DNA of 64,000 bases from Desulfuromonadaceae bacterium (lineage in GTDB: Bacteria; Desulfobacterota; Desulfuromonadia; Geobacterales; Pseudopelobacteraceae): NCBI GenBank assembly GCA_028681335.1, contig JAQUIT010000002.1:124001-188000 (forward strand). The letters run 5' to 3'. The translations under genes and the position numbers were made by a program. Every line of letters begins with the position of its first letter. The stretch's first letter is position 1. Below, one piece after another: positions 21,954-32,307 of the stretch. The notes beneath the pieces were generated by a model. That model searched no databases, was not told the origin of the DNA, and was given only the letters and a program-made list of their open reading frames with translations.

Positions 21954-22860
21954 ACGTTACAATACATTCTCTGCCGAGCTGAAACGACTATTCGGCTGCA
22001 AGGTCCAACGTATCTCCGTTGATGCCGGGTTTACCTGTCCCAATCGCGATGGTACTCTTGATACTGAGGGGTGCATCTTCTGTGGTGGGCATGGTTCAGG
22101 TTCGTATGGTATACGGCGAGATCTTGATGTTGTTGCCCAGCTTGAGGACGGCAAAGAGGTCATGAGACGTAAGTATCGCGCTGCACAGTTCATAGCGTAT
22201 TTCCAGGCTTACTCCAACACATATGGGGAGGTAGAGCTGCTACGCGCTCTGTTTAGCGAAGCGCTGACTGTGCCTGAGATAGTTGGGGTTATCATTGCTA
22301 CCCGTCCCGATTGTCTGTCGAACGAAATCCTTGCATATCTTGAAGAGCTGAGTCAAAAGACGTATCTCTGGCTTGAAATAGGGCTACAGTCGATTCATGA
22401 CAAAAGCCTGCTGCGCATCAACAGGCGTCACGACCATGCAAGTTCAGTTGCAGCAGTTGAGCGGGCCAGAGAGCGTTCTCTAAGGGTGTGTGCCCATGTC
22501 ATACTGGGGCTACCAGGTGAAACGCGCGGTGAGATGTTGGCAACGGCTTCGGAACTCAACCGTCTGGGTGTGGACGGGGTCAAACTCCATCTGCTGCACG
22601 TAATGAAGGATACTGAGCTGGCACATATGTACGAGCGTGGCGAGGTGCAGGTAATGGACAGAGACGGCTATGCCGGATTAGTCTGCGATTTTCTTGAACT
22701 GCTCGATCCGCAGATTCTGATTCATCGCCTGACCGGCGACGGTGGCCGAGAGAGTCTGGTCGCTCCGCTCTGGTCGCTAAAGAAGTTCGAAATTCTGAAC
22801 CTGATCGATGCAGAGATGGAGCACCGCGGTACTCGACAGGGGTCAAGGTTTAAGCAATAA
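21940..22860 (+). CDS. Radical SAM protein, YhcC/TIGR01212 type
   Basis: 306 aa. The N-terminal segment KRLFGCKVQRISVDAGFTCP continues NRDG...GCIFCGGHGSGSYG, the widely spaced cysteine cluster (C..NRDG..GC.FC) that distinguishes this family from ordinary CX3CX2C radical SAM enzymes. Also seen: the GLQSIHDKSLLRINRRHDH and ILGLPGETRGEM motifs typical of the radical SAM barrel. Family members are often described as putative Fe-S oxidoreductases; substrate not established. The ATG lies within the upstream ORF (14-bp overlap). Confidence 0.85.
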   Translation: MSQPKRYNTFSAELKRLFGCKVQRISVDAGFTCPNRDGTLDTEGCIFCGGHGSGSYGIRRDLDVVAQLEDGKEVMRRKYRAAQFIAYFQAYSNTYGEVELLRALFSEALTVPEIVGVIIATRPDCLSNEILAYLEELSQKTYLWLEIGLQSIHDKSLLRINRRHDHASSVAAVERARERSLRVCAHVILGLPGETRGEMLATASELNRLGVDGVKLHLLHVMKDTELAHMYERGEVQVMDRDGYAGLVCDFLELLDPQILIHRLTGDGGRESLVAPLWSLKKFEILNLIDAEMEHRGTRQGSRFKQ

Positions 22861-22908
22861 ATGTCACCATCGTAAGCCTGACTCCGTACGGTCGCACAAA
22901 GCAATGTA

Positions 22909-24726
22909 TTACATCTCTACACGTGTCACGACTCCCTGCAATTTTGCCGCAGGAAGCTTGTTGAATTGAACAAAGTTGGGGGTCAGCTTCTTGATCATTG
23001 AGAAGACTTTCCAGATAGGGTTCCTCGTCTCGATATCCTCAATGCCGTAAAAAATAACTTTTTCGTCGATGCCGTGTTCCTTAAGACGTTTCTCTATATC
23101 CAGCACCCTCATGTAGCCTGCCCGTATTTCAAAAAACTCCAGACCTACTCCAACGTTCCTGTTGTGATGACATACAACGCCAAATGGTTCATCGGTACGG
23201 ATAATGGAGATGAAAACATTGCGCTCATAGATGATATTGGAACGGATCACGCAATGTACGATGTAGGGGGGGATCATATCCAGACCCTTGAGAAAAAACA
23301 GAGCGGTGCCGGCAATATGTCCCTTGGCGTAAATCTGCTCATAGGAGAGCATGAAGGTGTCAAGATCCAGCGGACGCAATGCCTTGTACAGATAGCGTTG
23401 TCCGTTTGTCCAGATCAGGATGGTTGCAAACGGTATTGAGGCCAGGATGATCGACCAGTAAGCGCCATGGGGGAATTTGGAAAAAGTGGAGGTGAAATAT
23501 ACCAGATCGATCAGGGCGATGACAATTACAACCGGTACTTTCCATTTTTTGGTGGTCTTGGAGAAGACCATGATCATCATAATGGCGGTAATAGTCATGG
23601 AGCCGGTGACCGCCATGCCGTAGGCCGCAGCAAGATTCCCGGATTTCTGGAAGATGAACATCACAAAAATAACTGCTGTCATCAGTGACCAGTTGACGGC
23701 GCCGATGTATATCTGGGATTGGATGTGGGTAGAGGTGTAATCAACCTTGAACAGCGGCATCAGGCGTGTGGTTATCCCCTGATAAACAATGGAAAAAACT
23801 CCGCTGATAATGGCCTGTGAGGCGATGATGGTCGCCATGATTGTCAACAGCAGAAACGGAATGTAAAAAAATGGTGACTGACTCTGAATCATGGCAAAGA
23901 GGATGTTTTTTGCATCCGGATGCGAAAGGATGAATGCTCCCTGCCCGAGGTAGTTTAGGTAGAGGGCGACGAAGACGAAATACCAGGCCCTGATGATCGG
24001 CTTTTTGCCAAGGTGTCCCATGTCGGCGTAGAGAGCCTCGCCGCCGGTAGAGCAGAGGATAACCTCCGACAGGACGATGTAACCGGCAAAGCCGTTCAGG
24101 CGGAAAAACTCTACGGCATGCCACGGGTTTATTGCCGTTATGATTCCAGGTCTGCCGGAGATGGAAACAAGACCTGAAACCAGCAGGACGCCGAAATAAA
24201 CAACCATGATCGGCCCAAAGATGCCGGCAACCTTATCGGTGCCTCTTGACTGGAAAAAAAACAGAGTGAATGCAATGAGAGCGGCAATTATTACCAGTGT
24301 TGATTGGTGGGTGGCGGCAAGAGAAGGGATGAGCAGAAAACCTTCCACAGCTGAAAGGATCGAGATTGCCGGGGTAATAACGCCGTCTCCCAGGAGCAGT
24401 GAAACCCCGAGAAATGAGAGAAATCCGGCAAAACCGAGGACCCTGCCTTTTTTAAAGAGCTTGATGATGATCTCGCGCAGGACGATCTCGCCACCCTGGC
24501 CTTTCTTACCCAAGCTCATGGCCAACCAGGCATACTCAGCGGTAACGAGGATAGTCATGGTCCAGAAAATCAGGGAGAGAATGCCATAGACATTGGCAAC
24601 GGTCGGTTCGGTCATGGCAAAAACTACGGTGAGGGTGTATATCGGACTGGTACCGATGTCGCCGAATACGAGACCCAGGGCTTTGACAATGCCACCCCAG
24701 AATGAGTCTTCCTGCTTATTGATCAT
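22909..24726 (-). CDS. kup: Kup-family potassium:proton symporter (copy 1, downstream)
   Basis: Potassium uptake protein of 605 aa. N-terminal KALGLVFGDIGTSPIYTL is the family signature; about 12 hydrophobic segments fill residues 15-440, and a soluble C-terminal domain (about 440-605) follows. Very similar in order and motifs to the next Kup (for example DYTSTHIQSQIYIGAVNWSL against DYTSTHLKSQIYIGSVNWLL), so the pair is a tandem duplication. Start ATG at 24726 with AGGG 6 nt upstream. A terminator hairpin ends only 36 bp upstream and no promoter fits between, so expression probably depends on read-through from the riboswitch-controlled copy. Confidence 0.95.
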   Translation of the reverse strand: MINKQEDSFWGGIVKALGLVFGDIGTSPIYTLTVVFAMTEPTVANVYGILSLIFWTMTILVTAEYAWLAMSLGKKGQGGEIVLREIIIKLFKKGRVLGFAGFLSFLGVSLLLGDGVITPAISILSAVEGFLLIPSLAATHQSTLVIIAALIAFTLFFFQSRGTDKVAGIFGPIMVVYFGVLLVSGLVSISGRPGIITAINPWHAVEFFRLNGFAGYIVLSEVILCSTGGEALYADMGHLGKKPIIRAWYFVFVALYLNYLGQGAFILSHPDAKNILFAMIQSQSPFFYIPFLLLTIMATIIASQAIISGVFSIVYQGITTRLMPLFKVDYTSTHIQSQIYIGAVNWSLMTAVIFVMFIFQKSGNLAAAYGMAVTGSMTITAIMMIMVFSKTTKKWKVPVVIVIALIDLVYFTSTFSKFPHGAYWSIILASIPFATILIWTNGQRYLYKALRPLDLDTFMLSYEQIYAKGHIAGTALFFLKGLDMIPPYIVHCVIRSNIIYERNVFISIIRTDEPFGVVCHHNRNVGVGLEFFEIRAGYMRVLDIEKRLKEHGIDEKVIFYGIEDIETRNPIWKVFSMIKKLTPNFVQFNKLPAAKLQGVVTRVEM

Positions 24727-24762
24727 GAAATGCCCTAACCATTGGAGTCAAAGGAAATATAT

Positions 24763-24789
24763 AAAAAAAGGGCGGCATTGCAGCCGCCC
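24763..24789 (-). terminator. Rho-independent terminator between the two kup genes
   Basis: On the minus strand GGGCGGC / GCCGCCC (24783-24789 pairs with 24770-24776, 6-nt loop) followed by seven U. Confidence 0.88.
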
Positions 24790-24839
24790 GAACTTTATAC
24801 ACTACTTGATTAGAATTTGTCACCAATGATAGTTCGAGC

Positions 24840-26660
24840 CTACATTTCCACTCTCGTTACAACTCCTTGAAGTTTGGCCGCCGGCAGTTTGTTGAACTGT
24901 ACGAAGTTGGGGGTCTGTCGTTTGATTGTTGAGAACAGTTTCCAGGCGATGTTGCTGGTCTCAATGTCCTCAATACCGTAAAAAATGACTTTTTCCGTGA
25001 TGCCATTATCCTTTAGGACCCCCTCGATATCCAGTATTTCCATGTAACCGGCTTTGATCTCTATTGCGTCAAGGCCGGGAGCAAGCCCCGTCTTCATAAG
25101 AGTTTGCAGGCCGTATGGCTCCTCGGTGCGGATGATCGATATCAACACATTGCGCTCATAAATGATATTGCTGCGGATGATACAGTGTACAAGATAGGGA
25201 GGGATAACGCTCCACTCCTTGACAAAGAACAGGCCGGTGCCGGGGATGTTCTTTTCTTTGGCGTATATTTGTCCATAGGCCAGTTCGAACGTATCAAAAT
25301 CGAGCGGTTTGAGTGCCCGATAAAGTGCTCGCTGCCCCTTTGTCCAGACCATGATGGTAATGAAAGGTAGCGCTGCAAGGATAATTGACCAATAGCCGCC
25401 ATGCGGAAATTTATTGAGGTTGGCGGTCAAGAAGGCTACGTCAGCAGCTGTAACCAACAAAGCAATCGGTACCTTCCATTTCTTGGTGGTGCGGGCATAG
25501 ATCATGGTCATCATAATGCCGGTAATGGTCATGGTGCCGGTGACCGCCAGGCCGTAGGCTGCCGCCAGGTTTTCTGATTTGCGGAAAAGCAGCATGATCA
25601 TAATTACCAGTACCAGCAGCAACCAGTTGACCGAACCGATATAGATCTGGGACTTGAGATGAGTAGAGGTGTAGTCAACCTTCAGCAGCGGCAGGATACG
25701 GGTGGTTATCCCCTGGTAGACGATAGAAAACACCCCGCTGATCAGCGCTTGCGAAGCTATCACCGTAGCAATGATGGTAAGGATCAGGAACGGGATGTAA
25801 AGAATGGCCGCCTCACTACGCACCATGCCGAAGAGGATGTTTTTCGCCTGGGGGTGCGTTATTATGAAAGCGCCCTGACCGAGGTAATTGATCACCAGTG
25901 CTGCAAAGACAAAGTACCAGGCCCGGACAATCGGTTTGCGCCCCAGGTGTCCCATGTCGGCGTAAAGGGCTTCGCCTCCGGTAGCGCAAAGAATGACCTC
26001 CGAGAGGACAAAGAAACCGGCCAAGCCGTTGTCGTAGAGGAAGCGGATGGCGTACCAGGGGCTCAGTGACTTGATAACTATCGGATGGTCGACTATCGAA
26101 ATCGCACCGGACAGCGTCAGGGCGGCAAACCAGATTACCATCAACGGGCCGAAGGCCCGCGCCACCTTGTCGGTTCCCTTGCTTTGAAAGATGAAGAGTC
26201 CAATAGCAATAATAGCAGCAATTAGAATCATGATGTTTTGGGACGTTTGTTCAAATCCCGGTATCAGTTCAATGCCCTCAACGGCCGACAGAATCGAGAT
26301 GGCCGGGGTTATGACGCCGTCGCCGATCAGTAGGCAGATGCCGACGTAGGAAAGAAAAGTGACAAAGGCAAGCGTGCGTCCCGGCTTGATCATCTTTGCC
26401 AGAATCTCGCGCAGTACAATGGTACCACCCTCTCCCTTTCGTCCCAGGCTCATGGCAAGCCAGGCGTATTCGACCATTACCAGGATAACCAGCGTCCAGA
26501 CGATCAGCGAGATAATGCCGTAGATGTTTTCCTGAGAGGGCTTAGTGAGAGTTATGATGACGGTGAGGGTGTAGATCGGGCTTGTGCCGATGTCGCCGAA
26601 TACAAGTCCCAGAGCCTTGATAATGCCACCCCAGTATGAACCGGCTTCGTGTTGTTTCAT
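24840..26660 (-). CDS. kup: Kup-family potassium:proton symporter (copy 2, riboswitch-proximal)
   Basis: 606-aa inner-membrane potassium transporter, paralogous to the adjacent copy. KALGLVFGDIGTSPIYTLTV at the start, about 12 membrane helices, FQSKGTDKVARAFGPLMVIW in the middle and a soluble C-terminal domain ending LPAAKLQGVVTRVEM, identical to the end of copy 1. Strong AGGAGG ribosome-binding site. A c-di-AMP riboswitch with its own terminator sits upstream. In characterised bacteria high c-di-AMP shuts off potassium uptake, and this arrangement fits that logic. Confidence 0.96.
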   Translation of the reverse strand: MKQHEAGSYWGGIIKALGLVFGDIGTSPIYTLTVIITLTKPSQENIYGIISLIVWTLVILVMVEYAWLAMSLGRKGEGGTIVLREILAKMIKPGRTLAFVTFLSYVGICLLIGDGVITPAISILSAVEGIELIPGFEQTSQNIMILIAAIIAIGLFIFQSKGTDKVARAFGPLMVIWFAALTLSGAISIVDHPIVIKSLSPWYAIRFLYDNGLAGFFVLSEVILCATGGEALYADMGHLGRKPIVRAWYFVFAALVINYLGQGAFIITHPQAKNILFGMVRSEAAILYIPFLILTIIATVIASQALISGVFSIVYQGITTRILPLLKVDYTSTHLKSQIYIGSVNWLLLVLVIMIMLLFRKSENLAAAYGLAVTGTMTITGIMMTMIYARTTKKWKVPIALLVTAADVAFLTANLNKFPHGGYWSIILAALPFITIMVWTKGQRALYRALKPLDFDTFELAYGQIYAKEKNIPGTGLFFVKEWSVIPPYLVHCIIRSNIIYERNVLISIIRTEEPYGLQTLMKTGLAPGLDAIEIKAGYMEILDIEGVLKDNGITEKVIFYGIEDIETSNIAWKLFSTIKRQTPNFVQFNKLPAAKLQGVVTRVEM

Positions 26661-26710
26661 GATGTGCCTCCTGCAAGAATAGCTTGTAGGGGCTTACAGG
26701 CGGATGATAA

Positions 26711-26741
26711 CAGGAAAACCGCCGGCATGAACCGGCGGTTT
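26711..26741 (-). terminator. Riboswitch expression platform: intrinsic terminator
   Basis: AAACCGCCGG / CCGGCGGTTT (26732-26741 with 26716-26725, loop of 6) read on the minus strand, followed by UUUUCCU. It lies between the aptamer and the kup ribosome-binding site, the position expected for a transcription-terminating switch. Confidence 0.85.
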
Positions 26742-26761
26742 ATGTCCGCTGTTGCGCCCTT

Positions 26762-26890
26762 CCATCTGCCTACGAGGTTAGCTGACGGGCTCGGGATTGG
26801 AAGTTCCCTTTCCGGCACGGTGCCGGAATACGCCCCAGTTGATCGGGTCCCCCGCATCCGTTCGATAGAGCGGATCTCGGCTGCTTGTCG
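26762..26890 (-). promoter_or_regulatory. c-di-AMP (ydaO/yuaA) riboswitch aptamer
   Basis: Read on the minus strand the leader has the conserved blocks of the ydaO class in order: AGCCGAGATCC, GGGGGACCC, ACTGGGGCG, a variable hairpin TTCCGGCACCGTGCCGGAA, GGGAACTTCC, TCCCGAGCCCG, and the highly conserved CAGCTAACCTCGTAGGC. Known: this class binds c-di-AMP and usually turns expression off; targets often include potassium transporters such as Kup/Ktr. It starts at the predicted transcription start and precedes an intrinsic terminator and kup. Recognised by eye, not by covariance search. Confidence 0.88.
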
Positions 26891-26894
26891 GGTT

Positions 26895-26922
26895 GTTATA
26901 CACCGACTGTTTCCGCTGTCAA
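26895..26922 (-). promoter_or_regulatory. Promoter of the riboswitch-kup unit
   Basis: Minus strand TTGACA (26922-26917), 16-bp spacer, TATAAC (26900-26895). The predicted start near 26888 coincides with the aptamer's 5' end. Confidence 0.75.
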
Positions 26923-27040
26923 GATATCTTATGGATAGTCAAACTTTGCTGTTTACACGCAAATCAAAACTGCTACACTCCACGGCCGCTAAAACTATAT
27001 GAATGGAAGAGAAGCATGGAAGATGAAGTAGGAGTTATGG

Positions 27041-27283
27041 ATGCATGAAGCAATGGTCTGCCGATATTTCAAGGTTGCCCACCGGGATATGGTTTTCCTG
27101 AAGTTTATCCTGGAGGCCTATGAGGGGATGAATGTGATGAGCACCGTCGATAACAAGGTCGGTATAATCCGCATCGCCATTATGCCGGGTTTTGTTGATG
27201 ATATGGATGGTCTGCTGGCAGAACTGGGAAAACAGGTCAATATGGAGTCGGTCGAGTGGCATGATGATATCTGCAGTTTTTGA
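27041..27283 (+). CDS. DUF4911 family protein
   Basis: 80 aa, soluble, with MVFLKFILEAYEGMNVMSTVD near the start, the core of the small DUF4911 family found in Geobacter-like bacteria. ATG 27041 is chosen because AGGAG lies 8 nt upstream; the ATG at 27037 is out of frame and closes at once. Proposed by some to be an ACT-like small sensor fold, but the role is unknown. It is divergent from the kup unit and convergent with the radical SAM gene. Confidence 0.75.
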   Translation: MHEAMVCRYFKVAHRDMVFLKFILEAYEGMNVMSTVDNKVGIIRIAIMPGFVDDMDGLLAELGKQVNMESVEWHDDICSF

Positions 27284-27353
27284 GCAAACGGTACCTGGGT
27301 CAGGGCACCGGTAGAGTAATGTTCAGTGCGGTACCTTTATCGGCTTTGATGAT

Positions 27354-29048
27354 TCAAAATGTTACGACCTGCAGGCCGCGTCCGGCACCAGATATGTAGA
27401 CAAACGTGAGCGTTGTTGCCCCGCCACTATTCTCTCCGGTTCGGTAATCAGATATGAACTCATAGCGGAAAGATTTGACCCTGCTGTCCGGGGGGAGTTC
27501 CAGAGTGGAGGGGAGATCTCGAAGTGCGGGCCAGGAGCATCTGCTCTGTTGTTCGACAGCGAACGAGGGGAGTTTGCCCATCAGCGGCATTTCGCTCCGG
27601 CAGTAGTCGAACAGAAGAGCATCATGAAGTTCTGTCCTATCGGCCAGCGGTTCTGCCAGACGCGCAAAAAGTTCATAAACCCTCCGGCAGGAGAGGCTGG
27701 AGAGGTTATCGTTCCCCGCCTGTCGCGCCATTAGATCAAGGATCGCAGAGAAAGGTCTGTCGCGTTCCAGAGTCCGGAATGATGCGGCAAATCCACCATG
27801 TTTGTTGAACAGATCAAGGAGGCGTCCTATGGTCTCGACCAGACAGATATCAGCGTAGGAAAGCCACGGGTTACGCAGGATTGTGTAGGGTGGCGATTCG
27901 GAGAAAAAATACCCTTCGCGACGGGCAATCTCGCGCATCGGTGATCCTTTCAGCAGCTTAAGCGGCTCAAGCTGGATGTCATCAGGCTGCAGTTCTGCCA
28001 CCGTTTGCAGGGAGTGCAGAAAGCCGTCGTATCCCTCACCCGGTAGTCCAGCAATCAGATCAAGGTGTAGCTCTATGTGTGTTTCGTTTGCCAGTCGCCG
28101 CACATTGGTGAAAATGCGCTGCAGATCGGCGCTGCGACTCACCTGCTCAAGTGTCTTCTGCGATGTGGATTGAACACCGATCTCAAAGCGGAAGGTGTGT
28201 GCGGGCACACGCCGCAGAACTTCCAGATTATTTTCGGTCAGCAGGTCGGCGGCGATTTCAAAGTGAAAGTGGCTGCTCCGGTTGTGCTCAAGAATGAATT
28301 CCCAGATCGTGTCCGCCCGCCGGGCATCATAATTAAAGGTGCGATCTACCAGCTTTATCTGCGCCACCCCGTTCTCCATCATAAACAGGAGATCCTTCTT
28401 TATCCTGTCCATGCCGAAAGTGCGTACCGTACCCTCCGTTGAGGAAAGGCAGAAAGCGCAGGAAAAGGGGCAGCCGCGCGAGGTTTCGTAATAGGCCAGC
28501 GGTTTTGAAAAGTCTACCATACCGGCTTCAAAGGGTGACGGAAGTGAATCGAGCTCCATATTTTTCCTGCTGAGTGGTCCTGACAGGGTGTCACTGCCGT
28601 CGCGGTAAAAGAGGTTGTCCATCTCCGCCAGGCTTTCCTGTAGCATGCCCGGATGCTCCTGCGTCAAAGTCATAAGAAGAGATCTGAAAGTTTCTTCCCC
28701 CTCACCCTTGATGACAAAATCAACCGCAGGGTTGTCGTGCATAAGGTCAAAGATGCCGAAGGAAACCTCTGGTCCGCCAAGGACGATGCGTGTGTGGGGT
28801 GATATTTTCTTGATGTCGGAAACAATCCGCAGGGTCTGCTCGATATTCCAGATATAACAGGAGAAGGCAACAAGATCGGCCTGCTCAGCCATGACGAGTC
28901 TCAAGGTGTGTTCGCGCGGTTCATTGACGGTCCATTCGCGAAGTGTGATGTCTGTATGTGGAATGTCCCGGCAATACACGGCCAGGCAGGGGAGGGCAAG
29001 TGAGGCATGCGAATATTTGGCGTGCAGGGTTGCAAGGAGAATCTTCAT
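27354..29048 (-). CDS. B12-binding domain radical SAM protein (DUF4080 type)
   Basis: 564 aa. N-terminal cobalamin-binding-like Rossmann region (residues about 1-135: MKILLATLHAKYSHASLALP, VLGGPEVSF), radical SAM core with CPFSCAFC (CX3CX2C), HLDLIAGLPGEGYDGFLHSL, and a C-terminal DUF4080-type domain. Known family chemistry includes methyl transfer and cyclisation; the substrate of this group is not established. Minus strand, alone, convergent with the DUF4911 gene and divergent from serS, with about 119 bp between the two starts. Confidence 0.85.
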   Translation of the reverse strand: MKILLATLHAKYSHASLALPCLAVYCRDIPHTDITLREWTVNEPREHTLRLVMAEQADLVAFSCYIWNIEQTLRIVSDIKKISPHTRIVLGGPEVSFGIFDLMHDNPAVDFVIKGEGEETFRSLLMTLTQEHPGMLQESLAEMDNLFYRDGSDTLSGPLSRKNMELDSLPSPFEAGMVDFSKPLAYYETSRGCPFSCAFCLSSTEGTVRTFGMDRIKKDLLFMMENGVAQIKLVDRTFNYDARRADTIWEFILEHNRSSHFHFEIAADLLTENNLEVLRRVPAHTFRFEIGVQSTSQKTLEQVSRSADLQRIFTNVRRLANETHIELHLDLIAGLPGEGYDGFLHSLQTVAELQPDDIQLEPLKLLKGSPMREIARREGYFFSESPPYTILRNPWLSYADICLVETIGRLLDLFNKHGGFAASFRTLERDRPFSAILDLMARQAGNDNLSSLSCRRVYELFARLAEPLADRTELHDALLFDYCRSEMPLMGKLPSFAVEQQSRCSWPALRDLPSTLELPPDSRVKSFRYEFISDYRTGENSGGATTLTFVYISGAGRGLQVVTF

Positions 29049-29155
29049 GACAATAGGGTCTCTGAATGTGGATGGAGATGATTAAATGGGGCTCTTTTGC
29101 ATTGACGTATAACATTGCAAGTGCTACTAAATACACGCTTACTACCGAAAAATAA

Positions 29156-30439
<1,284 letters not shown>

Positions 30440-30473
30440 CTTGCAGATTTTTTGTAGATGCTCCCTGATCATG

Positions 30474-30502
30474 TTGAAAAACAGAAATAGTTGTGCTATA
30501 AG
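30474..30502 (+). promoter_or_regulatory. Promoter of tRNA-Ser
   Basis: TTGAAA (30474-30479), 17-bp spacer, TATAAG (30497-30502), 18 bp before the tRNA 5' end. Confidence 0.65.
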
Positions 30503-30520
30503 ATCGGGATGCATGATAAC

Positions 30521-30608
30521 GGAAGGGTGGCCGAGTGGTTTAAGGCAGCGGTCTTGAAAACCGCCGAGTGTAACAGCTCCGTGAGTTCGAATCTCACCTC
30601 TTCCGCCA
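30521..30608 (+). tRNA. tRNA-Ser (anticodon UGA)
   Basis: 88 nt including an encoded CCA. Acceptor GGAAGGG pairs with CTCTTCC (one G-U), anticodon arm GCGGTCTTGAAAACCGC with TGA in the loop, long variable arm as in all tRNA-Ser, and the T-arm GTGAGTTCGAATCTCAC. The 3' part from 30556 is the attL core, so the present 3' half derives from, or is identical to, the island copy and the tRNA stays intact. The original downstream terminator is now at 62540. Confidence 0.97.
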
Positions 30609-30610
30609 TT
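30556..30610 (+). repeat. attL core (55-bp direct repeat)
   Basis: Starts GAAAACCGCCGAGTG in the tRNA anticodon arm and ends CTTCCGCCATT just beyond CCA. Identical over 55 bp to 62474-62528; the base on either side differs. Confidence 0.95.
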
Positions 30611-30656
30611 TAACGTAACTAACTAATATGGTTAGATAAACAGAGCCTCTAGTAAC

Positions 30657-30680
30657 TTTTAGTATACTTTTTAGTATACC
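30657..30680 (+). repeat. Tandem candidate recombinase arm sites, left end
   Basis: TTTTAGTATAC (30657-30667) followed directly by TTTTTAGTATACC (30668-30680). The second unit recurs exactly at 62379-62391 near attR, with a degenerate partner TTTTAGTA at 62368. Position inside each att site and same orientation suggest binding sites for the integrase or a directionality factor (inference). Confidence 0.6.
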
Positions 30681-30695
30681 AAGGAGCTAGGGGCT

Positions 30696-31979
30696 TTGTC
30701 ATTACCTACCCACCTCATCTGCTACAAGAGCCACTACTATTATCAGGCTAAAGTACCTGTAGACCTAAGAAAACACTTCTGCTGTACCTTCATCAAGAAA
30801 TCTCTTAAGACCACTGACCTGAGTGAAGCAAAAACAATGCTAGTCTCTATGGAATATAATGTCCACAGAGGTTTTACGTTGTTGAGAACAGGTATGTTAC
30901 CAGCTGATATTGTCAGACAGGTAGTAGAGGGAATAGTGCCAAGCAGACAAAAGGCTGATGTGGTAAGAGGCAAGCTGCTGTCTGATGTCGTTAAGCAGTA
31001 TGTGGCTGAGAAAGAGTCGGGCTGGACATACAAAACCAAGTTGGAGGTTGTTGGGTGTCTTCGTTTGATAGTGGATGTTGTCGGTAGCATGGAATTGAAG
31101 GAGATAACAAAGCAGACAGTGCTGGACTTCAGGGCCAAGCTGATGAAGTTGCCAGCCAATATGTACAAAATATATCCAGGCAAAACTATACAGGTGATAT
31201 TGAACATGTCTGATGTAGAGCCTATGAGTATCAATTCAGTCAATAAGCATATCATGAGATTAAATGCCCTGTTAAGTTACGCTGTCACGGAAGGTCTCGT
31301 CATCGTCAACTATGCACAGGGGATGATGATATCTGACAAACGTAGGACTGATGAACTGCGAAAGGTATACTCTCCTGAGGACTTGAAAGTTATCGTGGAC
31401 AATCTGCCGAGAGAGCAGGGGAGACCAGAAAGGTTCTGGATTCCTTTGATAGCTATGTATTCTGGTATGCGCTTGGATGAGGTGTGCCAGCTATATGTAG
31501 AGGACGTTCAGCAGCTAGATGGTGTGTGGTGCTTCAATATAAACGATGAGAAGGATAAGAAGGTTAAGTCAGCATCAAGCAAGAGGGTTGTGCCGGTTCA
31601 TAAAGTCCTGCTCACATGTGGGATTCTCGAATACGTAGGTACAGTTAGGTCTAGTGGAAACCAGAGGCTATGGGTGAATTTGTCTTGGCGTAAAGAGGAC
31701 GGATACGGAAATGCGATAGGTAACTGGTATCGCAGGTTCAATCGAGAACATGTCAGTAAAGATGAGGGTAAGGTGTTTCACAGCTTTCGCCATACGGTTA
31801 CTAACTCACTTAAGCAAGCTGGAGTGTCAGAGGCTGTAATTGCAGAGCTTGTTGGGCATTCTACGAGCGGATCTATGACTATGGGTAGGTATGGCAAGCG
31901 TTATCAACCTAAAGTGCTCCTGGAAGCATTGATGAAGCTCGACTATGGTATTAAGCCACCTGTGTCTGTACTAGAATAG
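30696..31979 (+). CDS. Tyrosine recombinase / integrase (left-end)
   Basis: Site-specific recombinase, probably responsible for insertion into tRNA-Ser. 427 aa from a TTG start (AAGGAG 9 nt upstream). Core-binding domain about residues 75-210; catalytic domain with R259 (YSGMRLDE), H362-x-x-R365 (HSFRH), H388 (VGHS) and nucleophile Y399 (GRYGKRY). The gene begins 86 bp after attL and has no visible promoter of its own. Because the tRNA terminator has been displaced, transcription from tRNA-Ser could read into it. Confidence 0.92.
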   Translation: MSLPTHLICYKSHYYYQAKVPVDLRKHFCCTFIKKSLKTTDLSEAKTMLVSMEYNVHRGFTLLRTGMLPADIVRQVVEGIVPSRQKADVVRGKLLSDVVKQYVAEKESGWTYKTKLEVVGCLRLIVDVVGSMELKEITKQTVLDFRAKLMKLPANMYKIYPGKTIQVILNMSDVEPMSINSVNKHIMRLNALLSYAVTEGLVIVNYAQGMMISDKRRTDELRKVYSPEDLKVIVDNLPREQGRPERFWIPLIAMYSGMRLDEVCQLYVEDVQQLDGVWCFNINDEKDKKVKSASSKRVVPVHKVLLTCGILEYVGTVRSSGNQRLWVNLSWRKEDGYGNAIGNWYRRFNREHVSKDEGKVFHSFRHTVTNSLKQAGVSEAVIAELVGHSTSGSMTMGRYGKRYQPKVLLEALMKLDYGIKPPVSVLE

Positions 31980-32034
31980 TCCACATAGGGTTAAACTGAG
32001 AAAATCAGGCGTGGAATACTTGTCGGGTTCATAA

Positions 32035-32232
32035 ACTCATAAACACTCTCAAAAACCTCATATTCGTCATTATCATAAGGCACTTAGCATAACGGCTAGG
32101 TATCTTTTTTATTATGGTTGCAAGAATGTAGCAGATATAAGCAAACATTCAGGATATGCTCTATTCAGCAATAATACAGTTGGAAAAGTAATTATGTTAT
32201 ACAAACGAAGGCTTCTTGTAATGGAGCTATAA
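32035..32232 (+). pseudogene. Possible coding remnant in the 328-bp gap after the integrase
   Basis: No intact gene occupies 31980-32307. The frame from 32035 is open for 65 codons without a start; its last part reads like real protein (YYGCKNVADISKHSGYAL, TVGKVIMLYKRRLL) and ends at a stop at 32230. It may be the tail of a deleted gene. I do not recognise the family. Confidence 0.3.
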
Positions 32233-32307
32233 AACTTGTATATAAGATAAACGTTAGGATTCCAATTAAATTGAAACAATATAATATTGCTTTAATCGGG
32301 AGGCATC

